57,373 nucleotides of DNA from an uncultured Mitsuokella sp. GTDB lineage: Bacteria > Bacillota > Negativicutes > Selenomonadales > Selenomonadaceae. Shown in pieces: positions 32,347 through 40,564 of the stretch. The stretch lies in the NCBI GenBank assembly GCA_945873115.1, contig CAMCBT010000007.1, positions 1-57,373 on the forward strand. Reading direction: 5' to 3'. Positions within the stretch are counted from its first letter, which is position 1. Every line of letters starts with the position of its first letter. The position numbers and the translations under genes were made by a program. A model generated the notes under the pieces. It ran no database searches. It was given only the letters and a program-made list of their open reading frames with translations, and was not told where the DNA came from.

Positions 32347-34143
32347 TTAAGAAAATTTTTTCTCCGCCGATTTTTTCGCCTCTGCCCTGGCCTTTTGCTG
32401 CTCTTCCCTCTCCCGTTGGAGGATTTTCCAGTCCTTCTCCGAGATTTCCTTCAGATAGTCCTCCGGTATGACGCGGAAGCCCTCCGGCGACAGTTTTTCG
32501 TACTTCCTGTACCAGTCGAGGGCCGCAGCCTGATCATTCATCTGGTCGTAAATCTCCGCCGTCAAGAGGAGCGAGGTGGGATTTTTCCCGTCGAGGGAAA
32601 CCGCCTGCTCCGCCGCTTTGGCCGCACCAGCCGTGTCCCCCGCCATGCGCCTGGCATCGGCGAGATTGAGAAGATTGTTCACACTGGCCCCATCGAGTCG
32701 CACTGCCTCCTCCGCCTCGGCCAGGCCTTCCCTGTAGGTGCCGAGGGCCGCCTTGGCCCGGCCCCGCACGGAGAGGGCTGCCGCCCGCTGTTTATCCGTG
32801 AGGTTTTCCAGGGCAAAGACTCGGGCAATCTGCTTCATTGCCTGCTCCGGCGCCCCCGCATCCACGAAGGCATCGGCGCTCTCCGTGAGCTTCTTTACCG
32901 CCGTATCCTCCTTCGGTTGGGCCGCCCCCCGGGCGGCGGACAGATCTGTTTGCCGGGCCTCCTCCCGATGCCTCAATGCCTCCCGCGCACCCGAGGTGCG
33001 TTCCTTCTCATAGGCCGCCGCCACGAGGGACTGGAGCTTTTCAAAGCGGCCGGCCCTTGCGACAAAGGTCTTCAGGGGCCCATAGACGGGGTCTGTCGTC
33101 AGGAAGTCCTTCGTCTCCGGGCGAAAATTCCAGCCAAGGGCAGAGTCATAGTCGTGGAAGGCCTTGGCGAGCCCCCCCGCCACGAGATAGGCATTTTCTG
33201 CCGTGTCGTCATAGTCGTAGCTGGTCCAGTCCACGGTGAGGAGGGGCACACTATCGATGCAGATGGTCTTGCCGCTCTCGAGGGTCACGTGATCCGCGCC
33301 GTAGTCCGTCATCATCTTCGCCAGCCGCTTTTCCCGAAGCCCTGTCTCCGGGTGATCGGAGAAATTGTCCTCCCCGATTTTGTCCGGATCCTCGTACTCA
33401 TTCGTATCCCGGGTCTCGTAGGTCATGTAGTAGGCCATGCGGGCCATGGCCGCCGCAGGCCCCCCGGGGTTGAAGCCTGCATCCGTCATAAGCTGGAAGC
33501 CCCCCGCATCCGCCTCGTACTCGGAGGGGAGCGTCACATTCTTCGCGATGGCATAGCCGGAGAGGCCATTGAGCTTGTTCCAGTCCATGACCCCCGTCTG
33601 CATATTGAGAAAGGTCATGCCGTAGTAGGCGGCCACCGCCTTGGCATAGTCCTTCGCCGCGTGCTGGCGGATGCCGTGGGTCATCTCATGGGCGAGAACG
33701 GCGGCAATCTCATCCTCATTCAGGTGCAGCACCCGCACGAGCCCCCGGTTTACGCTGATATAGTCCGTGGGGTAGCAGGAAGCGTTGAAGATGGAGGAAT
33801 CATTTACCTGCCAGGCAAAGGGCAGGGAATTTGCCGAAAGCACAAAGTCCCCCGTGGAAATCAGCCGATGCATGATACCGTCCACAAGGGCCGTGTCATT
33901 GCCATTGGTATCCCGCCCATTTTCCCGCACGTCTGCATAGCGGCTCCTCACCTGCTCTATGGGGTCCGCCCCATAGGCTAGCAGAGAGGAGAGCGTCGAT
34001 TGATACGCCGCATAGATCCCCAAGGCCTGGGCCGCAATCGCCCAGGCATCCGCCGCCAGCACGCGGCTGGGAACGAGTATCGAATGCACCGCAAGAAGCG
34101 ACGCGACAGCATAGACCTTCCACCTTTGGACAAATCGAAGCAT
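32347..34143 (-). CDS. Secreted M48-family zinc metalloprotease with TPR repeats
   Basis: 598 aa from the ATG at 34143 (GGAGG 8 bases upstream; the ATG at 34158 is inside the ribosome site). Signal peptide YAVASLLAVHSILVPSRVLA predicts export to the periplasm. M48 catalytic motif HEMTH near residues 152-156 and the third ligand in SEYEADAGG downstream. C-terminal third contains TPR-like repeats (AAALSVRGRAKAALGTYREGLAEAEEAVRL and two more) and ends with a Lys/Glu-rich helix. This resembles BepA/YfgC, which checks outer-membrane protein assembly, so a role in envelope quality control fits a diderm. Diverges from the glucosaminidase gene. Confidence 0.9.
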   Translation of the reverse strand: MLRFVQRWKVYAVASLLAVHSILVPSRVLAADAWAIAAQALGIYAAYQSTLSSLLAYGADPIEQVRSRYADVRENGRDTNGNDTALVDGIMHRLISTGDFVLSANSLPFAWQVNDSSIFNASCYPTDYISVNRGLVRVLHLNEDEIAAVLAHEMTHGIRQHAAKDYAKAVAAYYGMTFLNMQTGVMDWNKLNGLSGYAIAKNVTLPSEYEADAGGFQLMTDAGFNPGGPAAAMARMAYYMTYETRDTNEYEDPDKIGEDNFSDHPETGLREKRLAKMMTDYGADHVTLESGKTICIDSVPLLTVDWTSYDYDDTAENAYLVAGGLAKAFHDYDSALGWNFRPETKDFLTTDPVYGPLKTFVARAGRFEKLQSLVAAAYEKERTSGAREALRHREEARQTDLSAARGAAQPKEDTAVKKLTESADAFVDAGAPEQAMKQIARVFALENLTDKQRAAALSVRGRAKAALGTYREGLAEAEEAVRLDGASVNNLLNLADARRMAGDTAGAAKAAEQAVSLDGKNPTSLLLTAEIYDQMNDQAAALDWYRKYEKLSPEGFRVIPEDYLKEISEKDWKILQREREEQQKARAEAKKSAEKKFS

Positions 34144-34229
34144 TTCCGGCACCTCCATATTTTTTCCTCTTCATTCTATCGGACAAAGCATAGAGAAGCG
34201 TAAGAGGAAATGAAAAATTTCAAAAGGAA

Positions 34230-34255
34230 AGGCCTGCCCGAAATCGGGCAAGCCT
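34230..34255. other. Hairpin in the divergent intergenic region
   Basis: AGGCCTGCCCG (34230-34240) and CGGGCAAGCCT (34245-34255) pair with one mismatch. It lies between the divergent protease and glucosaminidase starts, where no gene needs a terminator. On the minus strand it is followed by TTTCCTTTTG, so it could end a short minus-strand transcript or be a regulatory site. Confidence 0.4.
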
Positions 34256-34417
34256 AGGTGTACAATACGGAATGACTTCTATATCATTATTCTTCTTACA
34301 TTCATTCTTTCGGGTTTTCTCAAGCCTATCTGTATGATAGAATCTCGTAAATTTCCTATTCCTGCGGTATAATGAAAATACTTGACACAACCCAAACAGC
34401 AAGGAGAAAAATACTCT

Positions 34418-35830
34418 ATGAAACGAAACATGCTCGCCGCCTCCATCGCTGCTGCGCTTCTCATCGCCGGCACCTCCCCCATCGCCCTAGCCGGCACAGG
34501 AAAGGCGGCCCCACCCCCCGCAGCCGTGTCCGCCTCCACCAAGGAGAAAACACAGGCCTCCGTGCTCCCGAAGAAGGAAAAGAAAGCGGTCAGGAGCCTG
34601 CCCGCCAAATCCGCTGCCCCCTCAGCAAAAGCCTCCGCCTCCGACAGCGAGGCCCTGAAGCGCACGATACCGAGCCGCCCGACCTTCGCACTGGCACTGC
34701 CCGGCCCCGTGAATGAAAAGGCCATATCGGCCGTCCGCTTCCGCCTGGCCCCTGCCTATACCGCTCCTCTCCAGCGTCCGGCCTCGGCGGAGACGAGCAT
34801 CCTCGGTGCCTCTGAGGCCACCCGGGAGCAGATGGTCGCCTTCATCAAAAGGCGGAACCCGGAGCCAAAGCTTACCTGCTCCGTGGAGGATATCGTCCGC
34901 TACTACTATGAGGAGGGCGCCCGGGAGGGCATCCGGGGAGATATCGCCCTCTGCCAAGCCCTGAAGGAAACGGGCTTCTTCGGCTATGGCGGGGATGTCT
35001 CCCCCAGCCAAAACAACTTCTGCGGCCTCGGGGCCACAGGGAACCGGGAGAAGGGTGCCTCCTTCCCCACAGCCCAGATTGGCGTCCGTGCCCATATCCA
35101 GCACCTGAAGGCCTACGCCAGCACCGAGGCCCCGAAAAGCGCCATCGTGGATCCCCGCTATACGCTTCTCAAAACAAACCGCCGGGATGTCTTTGGCAAA
35201 ATCACCCGGTGGACGGGCCTTAACGGAGTCTGGGCTGTGCCCGGCACCTACTACGGCCAGGATATCCTGCATCTCTGGAAGACAGCCCAGGCCCCGGATG
35301 ATAGCGACGAGTCCCTGCGCCTCGCCCTGAAAAAGGTGGAGCACAGCCCAAAGGCTGCGGATGTCTACCTCTACCGGGGAGCCGTCTACTACGCCCGAGG
35401 CGACTACGAAAGGGCCGTCACGGACTTCCAGCAGGCAGCGGATCTGGATAAGAAGTGCGACGAGGCCCTCTATGACCTTTCCCTTGCCCAGGTGCAGCAA
35501 GGGAAAGGGAAAGAGGCCAAGAATACCTACGAGGAGCTTTTGAAGAAAAAGCCTGCCCTCTCCGAGGCCTATTATAATGCAGCCCTTCTCGCCATGGAGG
35601 TGAAAGACTACCGGGCGGCAGAGAATAACCTCGCGGAGGTCCTGCGCCTCGTGCCCCAGCAGGCGGACGCCCAGAACGCCATTGCCCTCTGCCTCCTCCG
35701 CCAGAAAAAGTACAAGGAGGCCTGGGAGGCCCTGGGGCGAGCTGCCACCATCAACTCCGCCAACTGGAACGTGCTGGCCAACCAGCTCATCTTCGAGGCC
35801 TGTCTGGAGGCTCCGAGAGAGAAACGATAA
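34418..35830 (+). CDS. Secreted glucosaminidase-domain protein with TPR repeats
   Basis: 470 aa from the ATG at 34418 (AAGGAG upstream; TATAAT at 34368-34373). Signal peptide [21 protein letters not shown], then a Pro/Ala/Lys-rich linker. Residues about 130-275 resemble the Flg_new/mannosyl-glycoprotein glucosaminidase domain: [27 protein letters not shown] with the expected catalytic Glu, [31 protein letters not shown]. The C-terminal half carries TPR repeats ([29 protein letters not shown] and following). Predicted to cut peptidoglycan glycan strands. It diverges from the M48 protease, also TPR-bearing, so the two may share envelope-remodelling work. Confidence 0.85.
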   Translation: MKRNMLAASIAAALLIAGTSPIALAGTGKAAPPPAAVSASTKEKTQASVLPKKEKKAVRSLPAKSAAPSAKASASDSEALKRTIPSRPTFALALPGPVNEKAISAVRFRLAPAYTAPLQRPASAETSILGASEATREQMVAFIKRRNPEPKLTCSVEDIVRYYYEEGAREGIRGDIALCQALKETGFFGYGGDVSPSQNNFCGLGATGNREKGASFPTAQIGVRAHIQHLKAYASTEAPKSAIVDPRYTLLKTNRRDVFGKITRWTGLNGVWAVPGTYYGQDILHLWKTAQAPDDSDESLRLALKKVEHSPKAADVYLYRGAVYYARGDYERAVTDFQQAADLDKKCDEALYDLSLAQVQQGKGKEAKNTYEELLKKKPALSEAYYNAALLAMEVKDYRAAENNLAEVLRLVPQQADAQNAIALCLLRQKKYKEAWEALGRAATINSANWNVLANQLIFEACLEAPREKR

Positions 35831-35843
35831 TTTTTCTCCTCAC

Positions 35844-35885
35844 TGTGACGAAGTTACTTCCCCATGGGCCACATCCTCCTATACT
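35844..35885 (+). promoter_or_regulatory. Glutathione peroxidase promoter with TGTGA half-site
   Basis: TATACT at 35880-35885 with no good -35; TGTGA at 35844-35848 lies 36 bases before it, almost the same distance (37) as in the rubrerythrin promoter. The second half-site (TACTT) is poor. Weak evidence for shared control of the two peroxidase genes. Confidence 0.35.
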
Positions 35886-35933
35886 AGGCACATAAGAAAA
35901 TTTCAAGCAGACAAAAACAAAGGAGCATACATC

Positions 35934-36479
35934 ATGGGTGTTTATGATTTTACGGTCAAGACAAATCGGGGCGAGGAAAAGAATCTTTCGGACTATCGCG
36001 GGAAGGTTCTCCTCATCGTCAACACGGCCAGCAAGTGCGGCTTTACGCCCCAGTATGAAGGGCTCGAGGCGCTCTACAAGAAGTACAAAGACAAGGGTCT
36101 CGAGATTCTCGGCTTCCCCTGCAACCAGTTCGCCGAGCAGGATCCCGGCTCCAATGAGGAAATCCAGCAGTTCTGCCGCCTGAACTACGGCGTCACCTTC
36201 CAGCTCTTCGAGAAGGGCGATGTCCGCGGCGAGAATGCCCAGCCCCTCTTCAAGTACCTCACGAGCCAGAAGGCCTTCAAGGGCTTCGATCCGAACCACA
36301 AGAATACGCCGATTCTCAATAAGGTGCTGAAGGAAAAATTCCCCGAGTACCTCGAGGGCGACTCCATCAAGTGGAACTTCACGAAGTTCCTCGTGGACAA
36401 GGAGGGCAATGTGGTAGACCGCTTCGAGCCCACCACGGAGCCCAGCGCCATCGAGCCCGCCATCGAGAAGCTCCTCTGA
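35934..36479 (+). CDS. Glutathione peroxidase (thiol peroxidase, Cys type)
   Basis: 181 aa from the ATG at 35934, preceded by AAAGGAG; longer readings of the frame run back into the previous gene. Active-site triad visible: Cys35 in [12 protein letters not shown] (cysteine, not selenocysteine), Gln in FPCNQF near residue 65, and Trp in [10 protein letters not shown] near 140. Bacterial relatives usually take electrons from thioredoxin to reduce peroxides. Cytoplasmic, no signal peptide. Single gene ended by a hairpin at 36494. Confidence 0.95.
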   Translation: MGVYDFTVKTNRGEEKNLSDYRGKVLLIVNTASKCGFTPQYEGLEALYKKYKDKGLEILGFPCNQFAEQDPGSNEEIQQFCRLNYGVTFQLFEKGDVRGENAQPLFKYLTSQKAFKGFDPNHKNTPILNKVLKEKFPEYLEGDSIKWNFTKFLVDKEGNVVDRFEPTTEPSAIEPAIEKLL

Positions 36480-36493
36480 TACTGACACGCCAG

Positions 36494-36528
36494 CGCGGCA
36501 GCGACAGAAATGTTGCTGCCGCGTTCTT
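36494..36528 (+). terminator. Terminator of glutathione peroxidase
   Basis: CGCGGCAGC (36494-36502) pairs with GCTGCCGCG (36515-36523), followed by TTCTT. Confidence 0.75.
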
Positions 36529-36575
36529 GCATTCCCATGGTATACTAGTAGGAAAACGACAGAGGAGAATGCCCT

Positions 36576-37295
36576 ATGAAACGAATTGCAATCGGTGGAA
36601 ATATAGATTTTATGCGGGACGGCATGTTCCCAGGCTACGCGAAGGCCTATGTCAATGAGGACTATATCGCGGCAGTGGAGGCGGCGGGGGCTGCCCCCAT
36701 CGTACTGCCCGTCGTCCACTCGAGGCGCCTCGTGCGGGAGCAGCTGGAGTGCACGGATGGCCTCATCCTCTCCGGCGGCTGGGACGTGGATCCCCTGCGC
36801 TTTGGCGAGGAGCCCCATGAAAAGCTCGGCGAGACCCTCCCCGAAAGGGACGCGCACGACCTATGGCTCATCGAGATGGCCCTGGACCTCAAACTCCCCA
36901 TTTTCGGCATCTGCCGCGGCATCCAGATCCTGAACGTGGCCCTAGGCGGCACCCTCTACCAGGATATGAGCGAAAAGGAGGGGCCCCGCGTCCGCCACTG
37001 GCAGGGAGCCCACCCGGACCAGGCCACCCATACGGTGGAGACGGCGGAGGGAAGCCTCATGCGCTCCATCCTCGGGAAGGAGCACGTGACGAACTCCTTC
37101 CACCACATGGCCATCAAGGAGCTCGCCCCCTCCCTCTTTGCCACCGCCATCGCAAAGGACGGCACCATCGAGGCCGTGGAGTACAAGGAGAGCTTTCCGC
37201 CGGTCTATGCGGTCCAGTGGCATCCGGAGATGATGCACCGGAAGGATGGGGCCATGCTGGCCCTCTTCCGCTGCCTCATTGAGTGGGATTCGTGA
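36576..37295 (+). CDS. Class I glutamine amidotransferase (gamma-glutamyl-GABA hydrolase family, PuuD-like)
   Basis: 239 aa. Peptidase C26 fold: LILSGGWDVDPLRFGE near residue 64, nucleophile Cys in GICRGIQILNVALGGTLYQD, VTNSFHHMAIKEL, and the catalytic His in VQWHPE. These enzymes hydrolyse gamma-glutamyl amides such as gamma-glutamyl-GABA in polyamine breakdown, or act on related conjugates. No other puu genes are nearby, so the substrate is open. The MATE gene starts 8 bases after the stop, so the two form an operon; export of a product or related toxic amine is a possible link. Confidence 0.9.
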   Translation: MKRIAIGGNIDFMRDGMFPGYAKAYVNEDYIAAVEAAGAAPIVLPVVHSRRLVREQLECTDGLILSGGWDVDPLRFGEEPHEKLGETLPERDAHDLWLIEMALDLKLPIFGICRGIQILNVALGGTLYQDMSEKEGPRVRHWQGAHPDQATHTVETAEGSLMRSILGKEHVTNSFHHMAIKELAPSLFATAIAKDGTIEAVEYKESFPPVYAVQWHPEMMHRKDGAMLALFRCLIEWDS

Positions 37296-37302
37296 GGCTG
37301 CC

Positions 37303-38667
37303 GTGAAGCAAGGAACCCGCGAAATCAACATGCTGGAGGGCTCCCTCGTGCGGGGGCTCTTCCTCTTTGCCCTGCCTGTGGCCCTGACGGTTCTCCTGGA
37401 GCAGCTCATCAACAGCGCCGATGTCTTCTTTCTCGGCCACTTTGTGGGCACGGCGGAAATGGCCGCCGTGGGGAATAATGTCATCATCCTCTCTCTCACC
37501 GTCGCCCTCTTTGCTGGGCTCTCCCTCGGAGCGAACGTCCGCATTGCCTACTATCTGGGGGCGCGGAATCGGAAGGGCGCCGTGCGGACAGTGCATACCT
37601 CTTTCCTCTTTGCCCTCGCCATCGGCTTTGTCATCACCATCCTCGGGGAAATCGTCGCCACCACCGCCCTCGCCAGCCTCGGCGTGCCAGAGGAGGTGTT
37701 GCCTGCTGCAGAGGCCTACCTGCGCATCTATCTTCTCGCCATGGCGCCCCTATCCATCTACAATTTCGGTGCCGCCATCCTACGGAGCAATGGGGATGCC
37801 AGGACGCCTCTCTACATCCTGATGGCCGCGAGCCTAACGAATATCCTGCTGGATTTCCTCTCCGTCACCCTGCTGGGGCTCGGCATCGCAGGCGTAGCTG
37901 CTGCCACCGTCCTTTCCTATGCCCTCGCGGCACTTCTCATCCTGCGGGCCCTGCGCCAGGCCCCCGGTGTTCTGCGGCTCGATGGCAGGCAGCTCGTCCT
38001 GCGCCTTGATGTCCTCCGGCCGGTACTCGCCATCGGCATCCCCGCCGCCATCCAGGGCATGGTCTTCTGCCTTGCCAATATCGTCATCCAATCCGCCATC
38101 AACAGCCTGGGGGCCGAGGTCATGGCGGCCTCCGCGGCAGCTTTTACCATCGAGGTCGCGATTTACTCCGTGGTGCTGGGCTTCCAGCAGGCCACCACCA
38201 CCTTCGTCAGCCAGAACTACGGTGCCCGCAATCTTCCCCGCTGCCGGGAGGTGGTGCGCACGGCCCTTACCATCGTCGTCCTCCTCATGCTAGCCCTGGG
38301 AGGCCTCATCTACCTCACGAAGGGCCTGCTCCTCACCTTCTTCACCAGCGACCCTGCCGTTCTCGCCAATGGCATCATCCGCCTGGACTATGTGGTGGTG
38401 CCCGAGGTCCTCTGCGTCTTCTTCGACATCTTCTCCGGGGCGCTTCGGGGCTACGGCGAGTCCCTGCGCCCCGCCCTCATCACCCTCGTCGCCATCTGCG
38501 GCAGCCGCCTCACCTGGATCTATACGGTCTTCCCCGTCCACCACGATTTTGCCACCATCATGCTCATCTACCCCCTGAGCTGGATTCTCACCTCCTTCCT
38601 CATCTTCGCCCTCTACCGCCTCTACACCCGCCATCTGCCGGCAATGATGAATGACAATGCCGTATAG
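37303..38667 (+). CDS. MATE-family efflux transporter
   Basis: 454 aa from the GTG at 37303 (GAGG five bases upstream, immediately after the previous stop); the ATG at 37330, reading MLEGSLVRGLFLFALPVAL, is an equally plausible start by homology. Twelve membrane segments in two six-helix halves; family pattern LEQLINSADVFFLGHFVGTAEMAAVG in the first half and AIQGMVFCLANIVIQSAINSLGAE in the second. Such carriers exchange Na+ or H+ for drugs or metabolites across the inner membrane. Operon partner of the amidotransferase. Confidence 0.92.
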   Translation: MKQGTREINMLEGSLVRGLFLFALPVALTVLLEQLINSADVFFLGHFVGTAEMAAVGNNVIILSLTVALFAGLSLGANVRIAYYLGARNRKGAVRTVHTSFLFALAIGFVITILGEIVATTALASLGVPEEVLPAAEAYLRIYLLAMAPLSIYNFGAAILRSNGDARTPLYILMAASLTNILLDFLSVTLLGLGIAGVAAATVLSYALAALLILRALRQAPGVLRLDGRQLVLRLDVLRPVLAIGIPAAIQGMVFCLANIVIQSAINSLGAEVMAASAAAFTIEVAIYSVVLGFQQATTTFVSQNYGARNLPRCREVVRTALTIVVLLMLALGGLIYLTKGLLLTFFTSDPAVLANGIIRLDYVVVPEVLCVFFDIFSGALRGYGESLRPALITLVAICGSRLTWIYTVFPVHHDFATIMLIYPLSWILTSFLIFALYRLYTRHLPAMMNDNAV

Positions 38668-38706
38668 TCGCAAAATAACATTTTACAAAATAAGGGAGGA
38701 ACTCGT

Positions 38707-38973
38707 ATGGCTATGGCTGTTCATATCAACGATGCAAATGCGCATATTCTGGAAAACTATGCAAAACTTCGTAATGTCTCCATCGAAGAATGTGTCAATG
38801 ATTTGATTGCTAGGTTGCAAAGAGAAGAGCAAAATGACTATCTCGCAATGCTCAAACAAAGCAATGACGATTTGCTCCACGGAAGGACTGTCACGAAGAC
38901 CTTTACGGAATCCTGTAATGGGCTGATACAAGCTCATCAAAAAAGCTGTTATCTGAGAGAGCTTCTCGGATAA
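38707..38973 (+). CDS. Orphan antitoxin-like small protein (ribbon-helix-helix type)
   Basis: 88 aa with GGGAGGA before the ATG. The start (MAMAVHINDANAHILENYAKLRNVSIEECVNDLI) has the beta-strand plus two helices of RHH antitoxins (RelB/DinJ-like). No toxin gene follows: the last eleven codons run through the hairpin at 38941-38982 and the stop codon lies in its 3' arm. The C-terminus (SCYLRELLG) may therefore be a read-out into a terminator after loss of the original end. Could be an orphan regulator or the remains of a toxin-antitoxin pair. More AT-rich than its neighbours. Confidence 0.65.
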   Translation: MAMAVHINDANAHILENYAKLRNVSIEECVNDLIARLQREEQNDYLAMLKQSNDDLLHGRTVTKTFTESCNGLIQAHQKSCYLRELLG

Positions 38974-38982
38974 CAGCTTTTT
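38941..38982 (+). terminator. Terminator overlapping the end of the antitoxin-like gene
   Basis: AAAAGCTGTTATC (38941-38953) pairs with GATAACAGCTTTT (38969-38981), T-run to 38982. On the minus strand it also lies just beyond the DUF3298-like gene stop, so it may serve both. Confidence 0.85.
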
Positions 38983-38998
38983 GCTTGCGTCTATGCGA

Positions 38999-39631
38999 TT
39001 ACTGATTCTTGCGGTTCATATAGTCGATGAACTGGGCATCCATGGTGATGTAGGTCATGCCGGCGGCGTAGGCGGCCAGGTCATAGGGCTGGTAGATGAG
39101 GGAAATCTTTCCGCCGCCCTGGAGGAAGTAGTTGCCGCTGATGGGCGTGTCTGCGTAGTTCGAGTTCAGCTCGCTCTCCGAAAGCTTATCCCCGTTGGCG
39201 CTATAGATGGGAAGGCCGTAGATATAGGCCGAGTCCGCCGGGCGAAGCTTTGCGAAGAAGGGGAGCGGCAGTGCCTGGCCTGTCTTCTTGTAGTAGGTGA
39301 GGCCGATGTAGTTCGGCGTGCCATGGGCGCCGCCATTGTAGCGGTAGTCCGTCAGAAGGAGGGAGACGAAGTTGTCATCCTCGTACTTCAATGCATAGGA
39401 AATGCTGCCGCTGATGAAGCTTCCGGCCTGATAGGCCGAGCGGAAATCTGCCAGATAGCGATAGATGTCCTTGTTGATAGCATCCTGCACTGCCTCGTTG
39501 TCCGTGTAGACGATGGGATAGTCCATCTGGTAGTTGATTTGCTCGTCGTGACCCGTGCCGACACTGGCAAATGCAGAGGCCGAGAAGGCGAGAAGTGCGC
39601 AGGCTGTAAGGATTCCCTTTTTGATGAACAA
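38999..39631 (-). CDS. Secreted DUF3298/RsiV-like protein
   Basis: 210 aa from a TTG at 39631, 7 bases after AAGGAGG; the longer frame to 39715 would translate the structured leader. Signal peptide KKGILTACALLAFSASAFA. The mature part resembles the DUF4163/DUF3298 modules of RsiV and PdaC: INYQMDYPIVYTDNEAVQDAINKDI, LTDYRYNGGAHGTPNYIGLTYYKKTG with the conserved GGAHG, and YDLAAYAAGMTYITM near the end. No sigma factor is next to it and there is no membrane anchor after the signal peptide, so it is not an anti-sigma factor of the usual kind. Possibly lysozyme or glycan binding; unproven. Its 5' leader is RNA copy B. Confidence 0.8.
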   Translation of the reverse strand: MFIKKGILTACALLAFSASAFASVGTGHDEQINYQMDYPIVYTDNEAVQDAINKDIYRYLADFRSAYQAGSFISGSISYALKYEDDNFVSLLLTDYRYNGGAHGTPNYIGLTYYKKTGQALPLPFFAKLRPADSAYIYGLPIYSANGDKLSESELNSNYADTPISGNYFLQGGGKISLIYQPYDLAAYAAGMTYITMDAQFIDYMNRKNQ

Positions 39632-39647
39632 AATAATTCCTCCTTCA

Positions 39648-39750
39648 GAAACAAAGCTACACGCACAAGCGTCCCCGGAGGCCCTTGTGCGCCGCTCTTG
39701 CAAGAAACCGGTCAATCGGTCTGCCCTTCGGCTTGACCTATCGGGGTTTC
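39648..39750 (-). ncRNA. Candidate structured leader RNA, copy B
   Basis: Minus strand, just before the DUF3298-like gene. Outer stem GAAACC/GGTTTC (39750-39745 / 39708-39703); inner stem GGTC/GACC where copy A has AGTC/GACT, a compensating change; mini-hairpin GCC-GAA-GGGC; then CTTGCAAGAGCGG; then GCACAAG/CTTGTGC hairpin with a different GC-rich tip; then GTAGCTTTGTT and the ribosome site AAGGAGG. Position between the phosphatase stop and the gene suggests a cis-regulatory leader. I recognise no known riboswitch class in it. Confidence 0.55.
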
Positions 39751-39775
39751 TTTGGAAAACGGATTCTCCTCTATT

Positions 39776-40246
39776 TTACACGATTTTTTCGCTTTTTTCC
39801 ACAATAGAATGAAAAAGAGCCTGGCAGCCGGCGAGGACATCCCGATAGGTGGTCTCAAAATCCCCCGTGTACCAGGGGTCGGCCACCTCCCGCGCCTCAC
39901 CGGCGTACTCCATGAGCAGGTGGCACTTTCCCGCTGGATCTCCACCTGTCAGGCGGGAAAGGTCGTGCATGTTCTCTTCATCCATGGCGATGACGAGGTC
40001 GTAGGCCTCGTAGTCCGCCCGTTCGATTCGCCGAGCCTGTCGCCGGGTGAAGGGCACCCCATGGGCCCGCAGCACCTGCTTCGTCCCCGGGTGGGTATCG
40101 CTTCCTATCTCATCGGAGCGGCAGGCCATGGAGGCGATGGTGAAATGCTCCTTCTCCCCAGCCTGCTCCACGATATGCTTCATGACGAATTCCGCCATGG
40201 TGGAGCGACAGATGTTGCCGTGGCACACAAAAAGTATCTTAGTCAT
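39776..40246 (-). CDS. Low-molecular-weight protein-tyrosine phosphatase
   Basis: 156 aa. P-loop VCHGNICRSTMAEF with nucleophile Cys8 and Arg14, and the general-acid Asp in VADPWYTGDFETTY near residue 122. Complete and of normal size. Bacterial relatives dephosphorylate tyrosine kinases of capsule synthesis or arginine-phosphorylated proteins; no kinase gene is beside it. GAAGGAG precedes the ATG. It is the last chromosomal gene before the prophage. Confidence 0.95.
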   Translation of the reverse strand: MTKILFVCHGNICRSTMAEFVMKHIVEQAGEKEHFTIASMACRSDEIGSDTHPGTKQVLRAHGVPFTRRQARRIERADYEAYDLVIAMDEENMHDLSRLTGGDPAGKCHLLMEYAGEAREVADPWYTGDFETTYRDVLAGCQALFHSIVEKSEKIV

Positions 40247-40384
40247 AGCGATTCTCCTTCCAGATATGCCCCGATACGCCGTGAAATGCCCAGTTATGCC
40301 GCCCTTGCCAAAGACGTGTCTGAATTATCGGAAAGTGTAGAAGTGGCATAATAGGGCAAATCAGGGCATATTAAGTCCCTCAAA

Positions 40385-40423
40385 AGTAGTAAAAACGTAG
40401 TAGGAATTGGGTGTTTTACTACT
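40385..40423. repeat. Inverted repeat at the prophage edge, possible attL region
   Basis: AGTAGTAAAA (40385-40394) and TTTTACTACT (40414-40423) are perfect inverted repeats about 160 bases beyond the integrase stop. Integrase core sites are usually closer together, so this may be a core, a protein-binding site or chance. Comparison with the right end is needed to fix the core. Confidence 0.35.
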
Positions 40424-40517
40424 CCCGCAAGCCCCTGAAAATGTCGGCGGCAAACGTACACTTTTCTTATCATAGCAGGGGAAATGGCGAATCACAATAT
40501 CCTTACATCCTTGCAAC

Positions 40518-40551
40518 AAAAAATAGGCAGGCTCCCCGAAGGAAACCTGCC
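40518..40551 (-). terminator. Integrase terminator
   Basis: GGCAGG/CCTGCC stem (40551-40546 with 40531-40526), 14-base loop, followed on the minus strand by TATTTTTTG. Confidence 0.75.
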
Positions 40552-40564
40552 GTCATTGCCCTAT

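Larger units (their letters stand above)
40247..40564. other. Gap between phosphatase and integrase genes
   Basis: About 320 bases with no convincing gene or tRNA. It contains several TGCC-rich words in opposite orientation on the two sides of about 40320, a 10-base inverted repeat at 40385-40423, and the integrase terminator at 40518-40551. A short plus-strand reading ending YAALAKDVSELSESVEVA at 40351 may be chance or a gene remnant. Confidence 0.4.

Noticed and set aside
32323-33981. 552-codon plus-strand open frame opposite the M48 protease
   Set aside because: Arg/His/Gly-rich shadow; it also begins within the hairpin of RNA copy A. The protease frame has HEMTH and a signal peptide.
40247-40351. 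Short plus-strand reading ending YAALAKDVSELSESVEVA
   Set aside because: Looks protein-like but has no start or ribosome site and lies in the phosphatase upstream region; it may be a chance frame or a remnant broken by prophage insertion.
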